Positions 52,356 to 61,765 of a stretch of DNA of 64,000 bases are shown one piece after another (position 1 is the first letter of the stretch; each line of letters starts with the position of its first letter). The notes under the pieces were generated by a model. The model saw nothing but the letters and a program-made list of their open reading frames with translations. It was not told the origin of the DNA and ran no database searches. The translations under genes were made by a program, and so were the position numbers. The stretch comes from Nocardia caishijiensis NBRC 108228 (GTDB lineage Bacteria; Actinomycetota; Actinomycetes; Mycobacteriales; Mycobacteriaceae), in assembly GCF_001612825.1 (NCBI RefSeq), contig NZ_BDBE01000034.1, positions 186,001 to 250,000 of the forward strand, written 5' to 3'.

Positions 52356-55300
52356 TCAGTACTCGACTTCCTGGCTGCGGCGGCGGATGGTGGTGACCTC
52401 GTCGCGCTGGTTTCCGGTGGGGCCGTGGTAATTCAGCGCGAACGACTGCTGGGCGTAGCCGCCGATCAGGTGCGAGGGCTTGATCAGCACCCGGGTGAGC
52501 GCGTTGTGGATACCGCCGCGCTTGCCCTTGGCCTGCGGTGTCGTGTCCTCGGCGCCTTCGATACGCGGCACGTCGACCGCGCGGTCCTGGGCGTGGTACA
52601 TGAACACCGTGCCCTCGGGCATGCGGTGCGAGACGATCGCGCGGGCAACGACCACACCGTTGCGGTTGATCGCCTCGATCCAATCGTTGTCGGCCACACC
52701 GATCTTCTTCGCGTCCACATCCGACATCCAGATCGTCTGACCACCACGCGAGAGCGTGAGCATGTGCAGGTTGTCCTGGTAGGCCGAGTGGATGGACCAC
52801 TTCGAGTGTGGGGTCAGGTAGCGAACGGTGAGTCCGTTGCCGCTGACGTTGCCGATGCTCGGTTCCGCGAACAGCGCCGACATGTCCAGTGGCGGACGGA
52901 AGATCGGCAGTTGCTCACCGAGCTCGATCATCCAGTCGTGGTCGAGGTAGAAGTGCTGACGCCCGGTGAGGGTGTGCCACGGCTTGTTCCGCTCGACATT
53001 GATGGTGAACGGCGAGTACCGGCGGCCACCGCTCTCGCTGCCCGACCATTCCGGCGAGGTGATCACGGGCACCGGTCGCGCCTGGGTGTCGGCGAAGGTG
53101 ATCTGCTTGCCCTCGGCCTCGGCGGCGAGGTCGGCCAGTTTCGTGCCGGTGCGCCGCTCGAGCTGGTGGAAACCCTCGACGGCGAGACGCCCGTTCGTGG
53201 TGCCCGACAGCGCGAGAATGGTCTCGGCGACGAAGGTGTCCTTCGCCAGCGACGGCCGCCCGGCCGCGATCCCGGACACCACGGTGCCGTTCTTGCCCGC
53301 GAGGTAGGCCACCTCTTTGTCCGGGTAGGTGGTGATGCCCTTGGTGGTCACCCCGAGCGTGTCGACCAGCGGACCGAGCGCCGCGAGCTTCTCGGCGATC
53401 TTGGTGTAGTCGCGTTCGATCTCGATGATCTTGGGCATGGTCTTGCCCGGAATCGGTTCGCACTCACCAGCTTTCCAGTCCAGCACTTTGCCGCCCGCCT
53501 GCGCGAGCGCATCCGGCGAGTCGTGCTGCAGCGGCACCGCGACGATGTCTTTCCTTGTGCCGAGGTGCTTTTCGGCCAGCCAGGAGAAGCCGCGCGCGAT
53601 GCGGTGGAACGCCTCGAAGTCGGTCTTGGCCTCCCACGGCGGGGAGATGGCGGGGGAGAAGGCGTGCACGAAGGGGTGCATGTCGGTGGAGGACAGGTCG
53701 TGCTTCTCGTACCAGGTGGCGGCGGGCAGCACGATGTCGGCGAACAGGGTGGTGCTGGTCATGCGGAAGTCGAGGGCCAGCAGCAGATCCAGCTTGCCCT
53801 CGGCGCCTTCCTCACGCCATTCCAGCTCCTGGGGGCGCACGCCGGTGGCGTCGGTGGTCTGCAGGTTGGAGCCGCAGCCGAGCAGGTGCTTCTGGAAGTA
53901 CTCGTTGCCCTTGCCCGAGGAGCCGAGCAGATTCGCGCGCCACACGGTGAGCACGCGCGGGAAGTTCTCGGGGGCGTCGGGGTCTTCGCAGGCGAAGCGC
54001 AGGTCGCCGGACTTGAGCCCGTCGACCACGTGCTCACCGGGGGTTTTACCCGCCGCCGCGGCTTCGTCGGCCAGGTCCAGTGGGTTGCGGTTGAACGTCG
54101 GGTAGCTCGGCATCCAGCCGAGACGACTCGCCAGCGCGATGTTGTCGGCGGCGGTGCGACCGGCGAACTTGCCCTTGCCCAGCGGGGAGGCGAACGAGTC
54201 CGAGGTGAACGGGTCGTAGCGCCACTGGTCGTTGGTCAGATACCAGAACACGGTGCCCTGCATCTGCCGCGGCGGGCGCTGCCAGTCGCTGGCCGAAGCC
54301 AGTGTGGCCCAACCGGTTACGGGTCGGCATTTCTCCTGGCCGACGTAGTGGGCCCAGCCGCCGCCGTTCTTGCCCTGGCAGCCGGTGAGCAGCGTGAGCG
54401 TGAAGAACGCGCGATAGATCTGGTCGGAGTGGAACCAGTGGTTGGTGCCCGCGCCCATCAGGATCATCGAACGACCACCGGAACGTTCGGCATTGTCGGC
54501 GAATTCGCGGCCGATGCGGGCGGCCTGCACGGCGGGCACACCGGTGATGGTTTCCTGCCAGGCCGGGGTGTAAGGCGACTCGGCGTCATCGTAACCCTTG
54601 GCCCACTCGCCGGGCAGGCCGTCGCGACCGAGGCCGTATTGGGCGAGCAGCAGGTCGAAAACGGTGGTGACCCGTTTGCCCGCAACGGTTTTCGTCGGCA
54701 CACCTCGGATGATGGGTGCGGCGGTGTCGGTGTCGAAGCGGGGCAACGCGATGGTGGTCGGCGCCTCGTCGGAGTGACCGAGCAGGGTGAGCAGCGGGTC
54801 GACCCCTTCGAGATCGAGATTCCACTTGCCCGCGTCGGCCTCGTTGAACCGGTGTCCGAGGGAACCGTTGGGCACCACCGGGTTTCCGGCCTGATCCAGC
54901 AGCACCGGCTTGTGTTCGGCGTTCTCGTCGGTGCGGCCGAGGTCGGCCGCCGTCAGGAACTTGCCGGGCAGAGCGCCGCCCTGATCCGCCGCCTCGTCGA
55001 GACAGATCAGGTACGGCAGGTCGGTGTAGGACTTGATGTAGTCCAGGAACATCGGAGTCTGCTTCTCGAGGAAGAACTCCTTGAGCACCACGTGCCCCAT
55101 CGCCATCGCCAGCGCCGCGTCGGTGCCGGGTCGCGCGGCCACCCATTCGTCGGCGAACTTGGTGTTGTCGGCGTAGTCGGGGGAGACCACCACGACCTTC
55201 TGGCCGCGATACCGCGCCTCGGTCATGTAGTGGGCGTCGGGGGTGCGGGTCACCGGGACGTTGGAACCCCACATGATGAGGTAACCCGCGTCGAACCAGT

Positions 55301-56066
55301 CGGCCGACTCCGGCACGTCGGTCTGGTCGCCGAACACCTGCGGTGAGGCCACCGGCAGGTCGGCGTACCAGTCGTAGAACGAGAGCATGTAACCGCCGAG
55401 CAGCGACACGAAACGCGCGCCCGTGGCATGGCTGACCATCGACATCGCCGGAATCGGCGAGAACCCGGCGACACGATCGGGACCGTACTGCTTGATCGTG
55501 TAAACGTGTGCGGCAGCGGCGATTTCGGCTGCCTCCCACCATTCGGCGCGCACGAACCCACCCTTGCCTCGGGCGTTCTTGTACGCCTTGGCCTTGGCCG
55601 GGTCCTCGACGATCGACTCCCAGGCCAGAACCGGGTCCTTCACCTCGGCCTTGGCCTTGCGGTACAGGTCGAGCAACGTGCCGCGCACATACGGGTAACG
55701 CACCCGCGCCGGGGAGTAGGTGTACCAGGAGAACGAGGCGCCACGGGGACAGCCACGCGGTTCGTACTCGGGCTTGTCCGAGCCGACCGACGGATAGTCG
55801 GTCTGCTGGGACTCCCAGGTGATCACGCCGTCCTTGACATAGATCTTCCACGAGCACGACCCGGTGCAGTTCACACCGTGGGTGGAACGCACCACCTTGT
55901 CGTGCGACCACCGGTCCCGGTAGAAGGCATCGGCATCGCGACCGCCGACCTTGAACACCGACCGTTGATCGGCGGAAACCTCACCGCGCTGAAAGTATTT
56001 TCCGAGCGTCAGCAGACTGTCACCGAGATCGGCGGGCGACGAACCATGAGTGCGCGAATTAACCAC
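52356..56066 (-). CDS. narG: Respiratory nitrate reductase alpha subunit
   Basis: A 1236-residue molybdopterin oxidoreductase. The FS0 cluster ligands His63, Cys67, Cys71 and Cys106 fall in THGVNCTGSC and YEPRGCPRG with the same spacing as E. coli NarG. The Mo-ligand aspartate region ASPQVFGDQTDVPES is present. It reduces nitrate to nitrite on the cytoplasmic side and needs bis-MGD, linking it to moeZ. The GTG at 56066 follows GAAGGGGG. First gene of the operon, with a sigma-70-like promoter upstream. Confidence 0.96.
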   Translation of the reverse strand: MVNSRTHGSSPADLGDSLLTLGKYFQRGEVSADQRSVFKVGGRDADAFYRDRWSHDKVVRSTHGVNCTGSCSWKIYVKDGVITWESQQTDYPSVGSDKPEYEPRGCPRGASFSWYTYSPARVRYPYVRGTLLDLYRKAKAEVKDPVLAWESIVEDPAKAKAYKNARGKGGFVRAEWWEAAEIAAAAHVYTIKQYGPDRVAGFSPIPAMSMVSHATGARFVSLLGGYMLSFYDWYADLPVASPQVFGDQTDVPESADWFDAGYLIMWGSNVPVTRTPDAHYMTEARYRGQKVVVVSPDYADNTKFADEWVAARPGTDAALAMAMGHVVLKEFFLEKQTPMFLDYIKSYTDLPYLICLDEAADQGGALPGKFLTAADLGRTDENAEHKPVLLDQAGNPVVPNGSLGHRFNEADAGKWNLDLEGVDPLLTLLGHSDEAPTTIALPRFDTDTAAPIIRGVPTKTVAGKRVTTVFDLLLAQYGLGRDGLPGEWAKGYDDAESPYTPAWQETITGVPAVQAARIGREFADNAERSGGRSMILMGAGTNHWFHSDQIYRAFFTLTLLTGCQGKNGGGWAHYVGQEKCRPVTGWATLASASDWQRPPRQMQGTVFWYLTNDQWRYDPFTSDSFASPLGKGKFAGRTAADNIALASRLGWMPSYPTFNRNPLDLADEAAAAGKTPGEHVVDGLKSGDLRFACEDPDAPENFPRVLTVWRANLLGSSGKGNEYFQKHLLGCGSNLQTTDATGVRPQELEWREEGAEGKLDLLLALDFRMTSTTLFADIVLPAATWYEKHDLSSTDMHPFVHAFSPAISPPWEAKTDFEAFHRIARGFSWLAEKHLGTRKDIVAVPLQHDSPDALAQAGGKVLDWKAGECEPIPGKTMPKIIEIERDYTKIAEKLAALGPLVDTLGVTTKGITTYPDKEVAYLAGKNGTVVSGIAAGRPSLAKDTFVAETILALSGTTNGRLAVEGFHQLERRTGTKLADLAAEAEGKQITFADTQARPVPVITSPEWSGSESGGRRYSPFTINVERNKPWHTLTGRQHFYLDHDWMIELGEQLPIFRPPLDMSALFAEPSIGNVSGNGLTVRYLTPHSKWSIHSAYQDNLHMLTLSRGGQTIWMSDVDAKKIGVADNDWIEAINRNGVVVARAIVSHRMPEGTVFMYHAQDRAVDVPRIEGAEDTTPQAKGKRGGIHNALTRVLIKPSHLIGGYAQQSFALNYHGPTGNQRDEVTTIRRRSQEVEY

Positions 56067-56106
56067 GACGCCCCCTTCGAGCTTGTGAAATCGGGCTGTT
56101 GGGCCA

Positions 56107-56134
56107 ACTGTAAGGAGACGTTCCCGCCGGACAA
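56107..56134 (-). promoter_or_regulatory. Probable nar operon promoter
   Basis: On the minus strand TTGTCC (56129-56134) and TACAGT (56107-56112) are separated by 16 nt, with the -10 about 41 nt upstream of the narG start. It fits a housekeeping-type promoter. I see no convincing CRP, GlnR or DosR site next to it. Confidence 0.45.
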
Positions 56135-56522
56135 AACGAACTTCTCACACCCCGGATCGACCCGCTGTGCGATGTGAGGTGGGCGAAATGTGGTGGTCAC
56201 CCCCGCAACCGGCCGCCCACCTGTCGCACCTGACACCACCTGGGGGAATACCGATCGTGCGCGCCTTTCCCGGCGCTCGCGGGGCGGTTGGACGCCCAGG
56301 CGGTGATGCTTCGGAAACGACGGGTTCTCGGACGGTTTACATTTGTTTACACGCCCGCAGTGACCTGCGTCGCTCTGATCCGGGCACGACGAGGTCCCAC
56401 CAGGATCTCGGTGCGTTGTCGGCGATGGAGTCGACCCGGTGGTGGCTGCTGATGGCCGGGTCGAAATGACCGGCGATCAGCGCGCGTGCGAGATCGCGAC
56501 GGTCACCGCAGATCGACGTTCT
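56135..56522. other. 388-bp region with no gene
   Basis: The region lies upstream of the narG promoter and downstream of the Rpn remnant. A short A/T-rich patch with two TTTAC words occurs near 56334-56353. A weakly coding-looking 100-residue frame on the plus strand has no ribosome site or recognisable composition and is not called. No repeat copy is present. Confidence 0.5.
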
Positions 56523-57110
56523 TCAGCAGATTCCCATGTCGCCGAGGGTCTCGGCGGTGAGGATTCGGCAGGTCCACTCGTCGAGCCGCGTCGGGTCGGC
56601 CGACTCGATCGCTGTGCGCACGGTAGTCGGCACGTCACCGAACCGCTGCGTGAGCTGCAGGAGCAGAACCCGAGCCTGCCCTTCGACGCGGCCTTCGGCT
56701 CGGAGCATGTTCGCGGTTGTCATGAATGCCTCCTCCGCGTCAGGGCCGAGACGGCGGAACAGTGGGTGCAGGTCGGAGTCGGCGGTGTCGCCGACGTCTC
56801 GAATATACCGGAGGAAGGCGACCAGATCATCGGTGTCGATCTGGGCGAACGCTGAAAGCAAGGGCTCGAGGTCACGGTCGAGGTGTCGATTCTTCGGTGC
56901 GCGTTTGAGGAGTACACGCAGGATGAGAACAGCGGGGTGGGCAGCGTTGCGGTACAGATCGGGCAGCGGGGTCGCGGTGATGTCGTCGAGGATGAAGCAC
57001 AGGCGTGGGACGAAGTCGGCGCAATGATCGGTGAGCCCTGTTGGGAGGTCCACCAGTTCGGCGACCTGGGTGGGGGCGGTCCAGGGTTTGCCGTCAGGAC
57101 TGGCGCGCAA
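56523..57110 (-). pseudogene. C-terminal fragment of an Rpn-type nuclease/transposase-like protein
   Basis: 195 residues match the rear part of the Rpn (YhgA-like, PF04754) family as commonly found in actinobacteria: PDGKPWTAPTQVAELVDLP, RRLGPDAEEAFMTTANMLRA and GQARVLLLQLTQRFGDVP. The N-terminal PD-(D/E)XK nuclease domain, about 110 residues, is missing. The frame is open only to 57134, where it runs into the next gene's end, and the only start is a TTG without ribosome site. It is best regarded as a remnant truncated from the 5' side. Confidence 0.7.
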
Positions 57111-57124
57111 ACCGCTTTCCGGCG

Positions 57125-58234
57125 TCAGCGTCGGTCATCGACGCCGACGCCGTGTCGCCGTAGTCCGTCGGCGATGTGTGCGGGGAACAGGGCGCTGGGC
57201 AGCATGATCGGCAGGCGGCCGTAGTAGAGGGCGCTCACCTCGGGCCGGACGGTGATCGAACCGATGGCGGTGTAGGGGACGCGCATGATCCAGGCAGGCG
57301 TGGTGAGAACGACTGCGTCGGAGCCGAATACGGCCGACAGTGCGGCGCCGGGGAACGCGCTGCGACGGTAGTGGTGAAGATATTTCCTCGGGGTGTGGGT
57401 GATGGTCCACACCCCGAGGATCACGCCGATGACCGGCGGCAGGACCGCACCCGGTGCGCCGAAGCGGTACCCACCGATGACGGCGAGTTCGAGGAACATC
57501 ACCGCGAGCACCACCGCCACGGCGATACCGGCCGGGCGGAGCCAGGGCTGGCGGTGTGCGGCCTCGGCCAGCAGTTCGGCGGTGCCTGGCCCGGCGACAG
57601 TGGCGACGTGTGGCCGCGCGACGACCGGCAACGGGGGCAGTGGCGGCGGATCGTGCGGTGTCGGCTCACGCGTCGGGTCGCGCAGGTCGTCCAGCCGGGC
57701 GACGAGGTCGTCGGGCCACAGCCGCCGGGGCATGACGATCCGCATACCGTCGAACCGCAACACCGCGACCCGTCGCGACGCCGTCAACGCGGTGACCCGG
57801 TCGTAGGCGATCCGGGACAGGGCGTGGGGTTCGCACAGGTCGAGTCCGTCGGCACCGAGCCGCACGGCCGAGGTCGAGATCGGGTCCTCGTGGCGGGTGA
57901 CGCTCGACAGCAATTTGCGCATGGACCGGTAGGTGCTGCCGTAGTAGATGACCACGAGCAGCCCGGTGGTCGACACGATCACCGCCGGGGCAGCGCCGAG
58001 CACCGACAGGAACAGGATGTAGAGCGGTGCCGTGAGAACCGTCCAGGCCAGGGCGGGCTTCACGCTCAGCCATCGAGCATGATGGGCGTTGAGCTCAGCG
58101 ACGCTGCTCGGTGTCGAGGTGAAGGTGTTGTCCGGATTTTCGAGTCGCGGCAGATAGGAGGCCGGTTCGGCGAATGGAGCCGAGTCGGACGCGGAGATGG
58201 GGGCGGAATCGAGGGTTGGCCCCTGGTCGGTCAT
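57125..58234 (-). CDS. Membrane protein with PH-like regions, function unknown
   Basis: A 369-residue protein. Two helices (AWTVLTAPLYILFLSVL and AVIVSTTGLLVVIYYGS) are followed by a soluble beta-rich part (RIAYDRVTALTASRRVAVLRF) with a proline-rich linker. Two more helices (IAVAVVLAVMFLELAVIGG and AVLPPVIGVILGVWTI) lead to a second similar beta-rich part (VVLTTPAWIMRVPYTAIGSI). The duplicated layout recalls YcxB/bPH-type domains. It is upstream of and adjacent to the Rpn remnant. No function is assigned. Confidence 0.7.
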   Translation of the reverse strand: MTDQGPTLDSAPISASDSAPFAEPASYLPRLENPDNTFTSTPSSVAELNAHHARWLSVKPALAWTVLTAPLYILFLSVLGAAPAVIVSTTGLLVVIYYGSTYRSMRKLLSSVTRHEDPISTSAVRLGADGLDLCEPHALSRIAYDRVTALTASRRVAVLRFDGMRIVMPRRLWPDDLVARLDDLRDPTREPTPHDPPPLPPLPVVARPHVATVAGPGTAELLAEAAHRQPWLRPAGIAVAVVLAVMFLELAVIGGYRFGAPGAVLPPVIGVILGVWTITHTPRKYLHHYRRSAFPGAALSAVFGSDAVVLTTPAWIMRVPYTAIGSITVRPEVSALYYGRLPIMLPSALFPAHIADGLRRHGVGVDDRR

Positions 58235-58286
58235 GCGAGCAGATTAATCAGCCGAGCTGCTGCTGTCGTGCGTGAGCAGGCGAGGT

Positions 58287-58985
58287 CTACGGGTCGGGCA
58301 GTTCCTCGGGGTCGACCTCCGCGAACGTGCCAACCCATGTGTGCGGTGGCCGTGGGGGATTCGGCTCGCCGGGGCGGTGCACGCCGATGACGTGCCAGCC
58401 AGCGGTGACGGCGGCGTCGAGTTCGTCCGGATGGTCGGACAGAAACAGGGTTTCGCTCGCGGCGACGCCGATGCGGGTCGTGATGGTCTGGTACGAGGCG
58501 GCCGCACGTTTCGGCCCCGCGCTCACCAGGTCGAAATGGTCGGTGATGAGGGGTGAGAGGTCACCGGAGTCGGCGTAGGCGAACCAATCTCGTTGGTTGC
58601 GTTCGGAACCCGAGGAATAGATGTAGAGGGTGTGACCGGCGGCGTGCCAGGCACGGAGTGCGGGGACGACGTCGTCGAAGAAGCGGCCGTGCAGGTCGCC
58701 CGCGCGGAACCCCTCGGCGCAGATCGCGCCCTGGGCGGCCTTGAGCGGTTCGGCCTTGACGTCGGAATGCAGCCAGCCGGTGAGGATTTCGGCGATCCGG
58801 TCGGTGCTCGCCTCGGGTTCGCCTGTGAGTTCACGGGTCTGGGAGATGACCGATTCGGCTGCCCCGGTGGCATTCTCGGCCAACCAGGTGGGCAGATGTT
58901 TCTCGGTGTAGCCGTAGAGGTCGGTGCGCACCGAATCGGTGGGACTGGTGGTGCCCTCGATGTCGAGGACGATGGCGCGGATCAC
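58287..58985 (-). CDS. mtnC: Acireductone synthase (enolase-phosphatase E1)
   Basis: A 232-residue HAD-family enzyme. Motif I is IVLDIEGTTSPTDSV (nucleophile Asp8), motif II is IYSSGSERNQRDWF, motif III lysine lies near SAGPKRAA, and motif IV is LFLSDHPDELDAA. It enolises and dephosphorylates 2,3-diketo-5-methylthiopentyl-1-phosphate to the acireductone. The ATG shares ATGA with the mtnD stop, giving the order mtnAB-mtnD-mtnC with coupling throughout. Confidence 0.94.
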   Translation of the reverse strand: MIRAIVLDIEGTTSPTDSVRTDLYGYTEKHLPTWLAENATGAAESVISQTRELTGEPEASTDRIAEILTGWLHSDVKAEPLKAAQGAICAEGFRAGDLHGRFFDDVVPALRAWHAAGHTLYIYSSGSERNQRDWFAYADSGDLSPLITDHFDLVSAGPKRAAASYQTITTRIGVAASETLFLSDHPDELDAAVTAGWHVIGVHRPGEPNPPRPPHTWVGTFAEVDPEELPDP

Positions 58986-59551
58986 GCGAGCAACTCGTCC
59001 AGGGTGGGGAAACCGGCGCTGATCTTGTCACCGGTGAAATCGCCGACCCAGCCGTCGGCCTCCTCGAAGAAGCGGATGGCGATGAAGTCGGGGCGAGCGC
59101 CCATGTCGAACCAGTGCAGGGTGCCCGCGGGGACCGAAAGCAGGTCGCCCGCCTCGCACACCGTGGCCAGCACCGCATCGTCGATGTGCAGGTAGAAGCA
59201 GCCGCGACCGGCGGCGAAGAAGCGCACCTCGTCCTCGGCGTGCCGGTGCTCGTCGAGGAACTTGGTACGCGCGCCCGCCGCCGTGGCGGGCCAGTCGGGG
59301 TTCGCGTCGTCGGGGTGGATGCGGGCGATGTCGATGTGCTGGTAGCGGCCCGAGGTGTTCAGCTCGGCGATCCGCGGCGCGTAATGGGCGAGCAGGGTGT
59401 CGGAGTCGGCGGTCGTGGCGTCGGCGAGCACCTCCCAGCGGGAGAAGGCGATGCCGTGCCTGGACAGCTCGGCGCCGATCTCGGCCGTGTCGGTGGTGCG
59501 CACCCGGACGTCGGCGGCGTTGTCGGCCGCCATCACTTGCAGCAGGGTCAT
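58982..59551 (-). CDS. mtnD: Acireductone dioxygenase
   Basis: A 189-residue cupin of the ARD family with the metal-binding motif HRHAEDEVRFFAAGRGCFYLH (two His and a Glu) and the third histidine in VPAGTLHWFDMG. With Fe2+ the family yields the ketoacid precursor of methionine; with Ni2+ an off-pathway cleavage occurs. It is coupled by ATGA overlaps to mtnAB upstream and mtnC downstream. A longer in-frame start at 59626 lies in the mtnB coding region and is rejected. Confidence 0.95.
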   Translation of the reverse strand: MTLLQVMAADNAADVRVRTTDTAEIGAELSRHGIAFSRWEVLADATTADSDTLLAHYAPRIAELNTSGRYQHIDIARIHPDDANPDWPATAAGARTKFLDEHRHAEDEVRFFAAGRGCFYLHIDDAVLATVCEAGDLLSVPAGTLHWFDMGARPDFIAIRFFEEADGWVGDFTGDKISAGFPTLDELLA

Positions 59552-61635
59552 CTCGGTCCGATCTCGAAGGGAGTGGCGTCGGTACGTCCGGTGCGGGCGA
59601 TCAACTCGCACAGTGCTTCCAGACATTCGGCGCGATCACGCGCCTGAGCAAGAGTGTCACCCCAGGCGGTGATGCCGTGCCCGGTGATGAACAGAATCGG
59701 TGCGGCACCGGGATTTTCGCGCAGGTAGTACTCGATGTCGGCGCCGATGCGCGTGACGTCGGGCCAGTTCGCGAACACCGGGACGTCCACCGTCGACGGG
59801 TCGTCGAGCCCGAAGCCCTTGATGAGTTCGTAGCCGCTGATCCGCACCGTGTCGCCCGGCTGGGCGGTGGTCGCCAGGGCGGTGGCGAACGGCGAGTGCA
59901 CGTGCACGACGGCACCGGCGGCGCGCGTGCGGTACACGGCGGTGTGAATGCTGGTCTCGGCGGACGGTTTTCGATTCTGACCCGGGTACGCGGTCGTATC
60001 GACGATGCGGACGCGCACCGCATCGTGCTCGGTCAGTTCGCCTTTCGACAACCCACTGGCGGTGATCAGCGCATCGTCTCCCGATCGCACCGAGATGTTG
60101 CCCGCCGTACCGGGCATCCAGCCGCGCTCGTAGAGCTGACGAGCGACACTGGCAAGAGCGATGCCTGCCGTGCCGTTCACGGCGCCTGCGGCCGTAGGGG
60201 TCGCAGGGCTGGCAGCGCGAGGATCCGCGGCGCGGCCGTTCTCGTCGAAATCGTCGGTGTTGCGGTAGACCACACCGTTCTCGGTGACCACCGCGGTGAC
60301 CAGATCGGCAGGCGTCACATCGAAGGCCGGGTTGAACACGGCGGTCCCGGCTGGTGCGGCCTCGACTCCACCGAACCCGGTGACCTCCGCGGCGGCCCGC
60401 TGTTCGACGACGATCTGCGCGCCGGTCGCCATCGCGGTATCGCGGGTGGACTCCGGCGCGACGACGATGAACGGAATGCCGTGATGGCGCGCGGCCAGCG
60501 CGAGACCGAAGGTGCCGATCTTGTTGGCGACGTCGCCGTTGGCGGTGATCCGGTCGGCACCGACGAGCACGGCGTCGACCTGCCCCGTCGCCATCGCCCA
60601 CGCGGCGGCCGAGTCGATGGTGAGCCGGTGCGGGATGCCCGCCTCGGCCAGCTCCCAGGCGGTGAGCCGCGCGCCCTGGAGCAGCGGCCGGGTCTCGTCC
60701 ACGATCACATCGGTGACCACACCGCGCTCGTGCAGTACCCGCAGCGCGCCGATCGCGGTCCCCACCGCGCTGGTGGCCAGGCGTCCGGTGTTGCAGTGCG
60801 TGAGCAGGCGCAACGACCGTGCGCCGCACAGCTGCTGCACGAGGTCGGCGGCGTGGGTGGCGGCGGCACGGTTCACCCGCGCGTCCTCGGCGAGCAGGTC
60901 GAGCGTCTCGGCCAGCACCGCGTCGGCGCCCTCCGCGATCCTCGTCCGAACCCGACTCACGGCCCACGCGAGGTTCACCGCAGTCGGTCGAGCTGCCGCG
61001 ATCCGATCCGCATCGGCCTGCACCGCCGCCACATCGACGACCTCGCGAGTGGAACCGAGCAGCCGATTGTCTTCCCCCGCCCTAACGGCGAGTTCGTCGT
61101 GCCGGTCGAGCGTCACTGCGTCGGTGGACGCCGTGTTCGTCGATCCGCTCTCGTCGGGGGCATCGACCGCCGCGGCTCTGATGCTGGGCCGGGCGTTCGC
61201 CGATCCGGTCTTGCCAGGCGCATCGACCGCTCCGGCTTCGACACTGGGCGGCGTGTTCGTCGGTTCGTTCTTGCCAGGCGTATCGCCTGCTCCGATCGTG
61301 GACGCCGTGTTCGTCGGCCCGGTCTCGTCGGACGCACCGACCGCTCCAGTTCCGACGCCGGACGCCGTGTTCGTCGATCCGCTCTCGTCGGGCGCGGACG
61401 TGTCCGGCTGTGCGACGGCAGGTGCGAAGGGGCGGGTGTGCGCGCGGGTGGCGATGACCACACCGAACGCACCGGCGATACCGATGGCGGGCGCGCCGCG
61501 AATGGCGAGCGTGGTGATCGCGTCGATCACCTGATCGACGGTCGTCAATCGCAGCTCACGCACCTCGTGCGGCAGCCCGCGCTGGTCGATGGTGACGAGC
61601 GCACCGTCGTCCCAGGTCAGGGAACTGTCGTCCAT
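59548..61635 (-). CDS. mtnAB: MtnA-MtnB fusion: methylthioribose-1-phosphate isomerase and methylthioribulose-1-phosphate dehydratase
   Basis: One 695-residue frame. Residues 1-465 are MtnA: AIRGAPAIGIAGAFG, catalytic Cys in LLTHCNTGRLAT and Asp in VGADRITANGDVANKIG. An Ala/Pro-rich linker leads to MtnB (about 490-695): GWMPGTAGNISVR, zinc-binding HVH at 578-580 and the third His in FITGHGITAWG. Two successive methionine-salvage steps are thus joined. Residues about 79-177, in an MtnA loop, form five degenerate repeats of about 20 residues. The ATG at 61635 is supported by MtnA homology from residue 4. Confidence 0.93.
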   Translation of the reverse strand: MDDSSLTWDDGALVTIDQRGLPHEVRELRLTTVDQVIDAITTLAIRGAPAIGIAGAFGVVIATRAHTRPFAPAVAQPDTSAPDESGSTNTASGVGTGAVGASDETGPTNTASTIGAGDTPGKNEPTNTPPSVEAGAVDAPGKTGSANARPSIRAAAVDAPDESGSTNTASTDAVTLDRHDELAVRAGEDNRLLGSTREVVDVAAVQADADRIAAARPTAVNLAWAVSRVRTRIAEGADAVLAETLDLLAEDARVNRAAATHAADLVQQLCGARSLRLLTHCNTGRLATSAVGTAIGALRVLHERGVVTDVIVDETRPLLQGARLTAWELAEAGIPHRLTIDSAAAWAMATGQVDAVLVGADRITANGDVANKIGTFGLALAARHHGIPFIVVAPESTRDTAMATGAQIVVEQRAAAEVTGFGGVEAAPAGTAVFNPAFDVTPADLVTAVVTENGVVYRNTDDFDENGRAADPRAASPATPTAAGAVNGTAGIALASVARQLYERGWMPGTAGNISVRSGDDALITASGLSKGELTEHDAVRVRIVDTTAYPGQNRKPSAETSIHTAVYRTRAAGAVVHVHSPFATALATTAQPGDTVRISGYELIKGFGLDDPSTVDVPVFANWPDVTRIGADIEYYLRENPGAAPILFITGHGITAWGDTLAQARDRAECLEALCELIARTGRTDATPFEIGPR
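61111..61401 (-). repeat. Minisatellite of about 60-bp period inside mtnA
   Basis: About five tandem units of 54-60 bp encode versions of APDESGSTNTASGVGTGAVG. They are in frame (multiples of three) and lie between the conserved MtnA segments IATRAHTR and ARPTAVNLAWAVSRVR. Confidence 0.8.
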
Positions 61636-61658
61636 CGGGGTGTCCTCACTGCGAGACT

Positions 61659-61676
61659 GTCTATCCGCCGGTAGAC
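61659..61676. promoter_or_regulatory. Imperfect palindrome upstream of mtnAB
   Basis: GTCTATCCGCCGGTAGAC is a dyad with 14 of 18 positions symmetric (perfect 5-bp ends), 24-41 nt upstream of the mtnAB start. It is an operator candidate for sulfur or methionine control; no known riboswitch is recognised in the 130-bp gap. Confidence 0.4.
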
Positions 61677-61765
61677 GATATCCGACCAGGTCGAGGCTGT
61701 CGGGACCCGATCCTGACCTGGACAGACACGCAACCGGCCGGCCGCTCGGTGGGTGTGGCCTGGCA

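Noticed and set aside
50580-55346. A 1588-codon open frame on the plus strand opposite narG and narH
   Set aside because: It lies antisense to two well-identified genes, has no domain-like sequence and arises because stops are rare opposite high-GC coding DNA.
56167-56469. 100-codon plus-strand frame upstream of narG
   Set aside because: No ribosome site, atypical composition and no recognisable family; part of it overlaps the likely upstream regulatory region.
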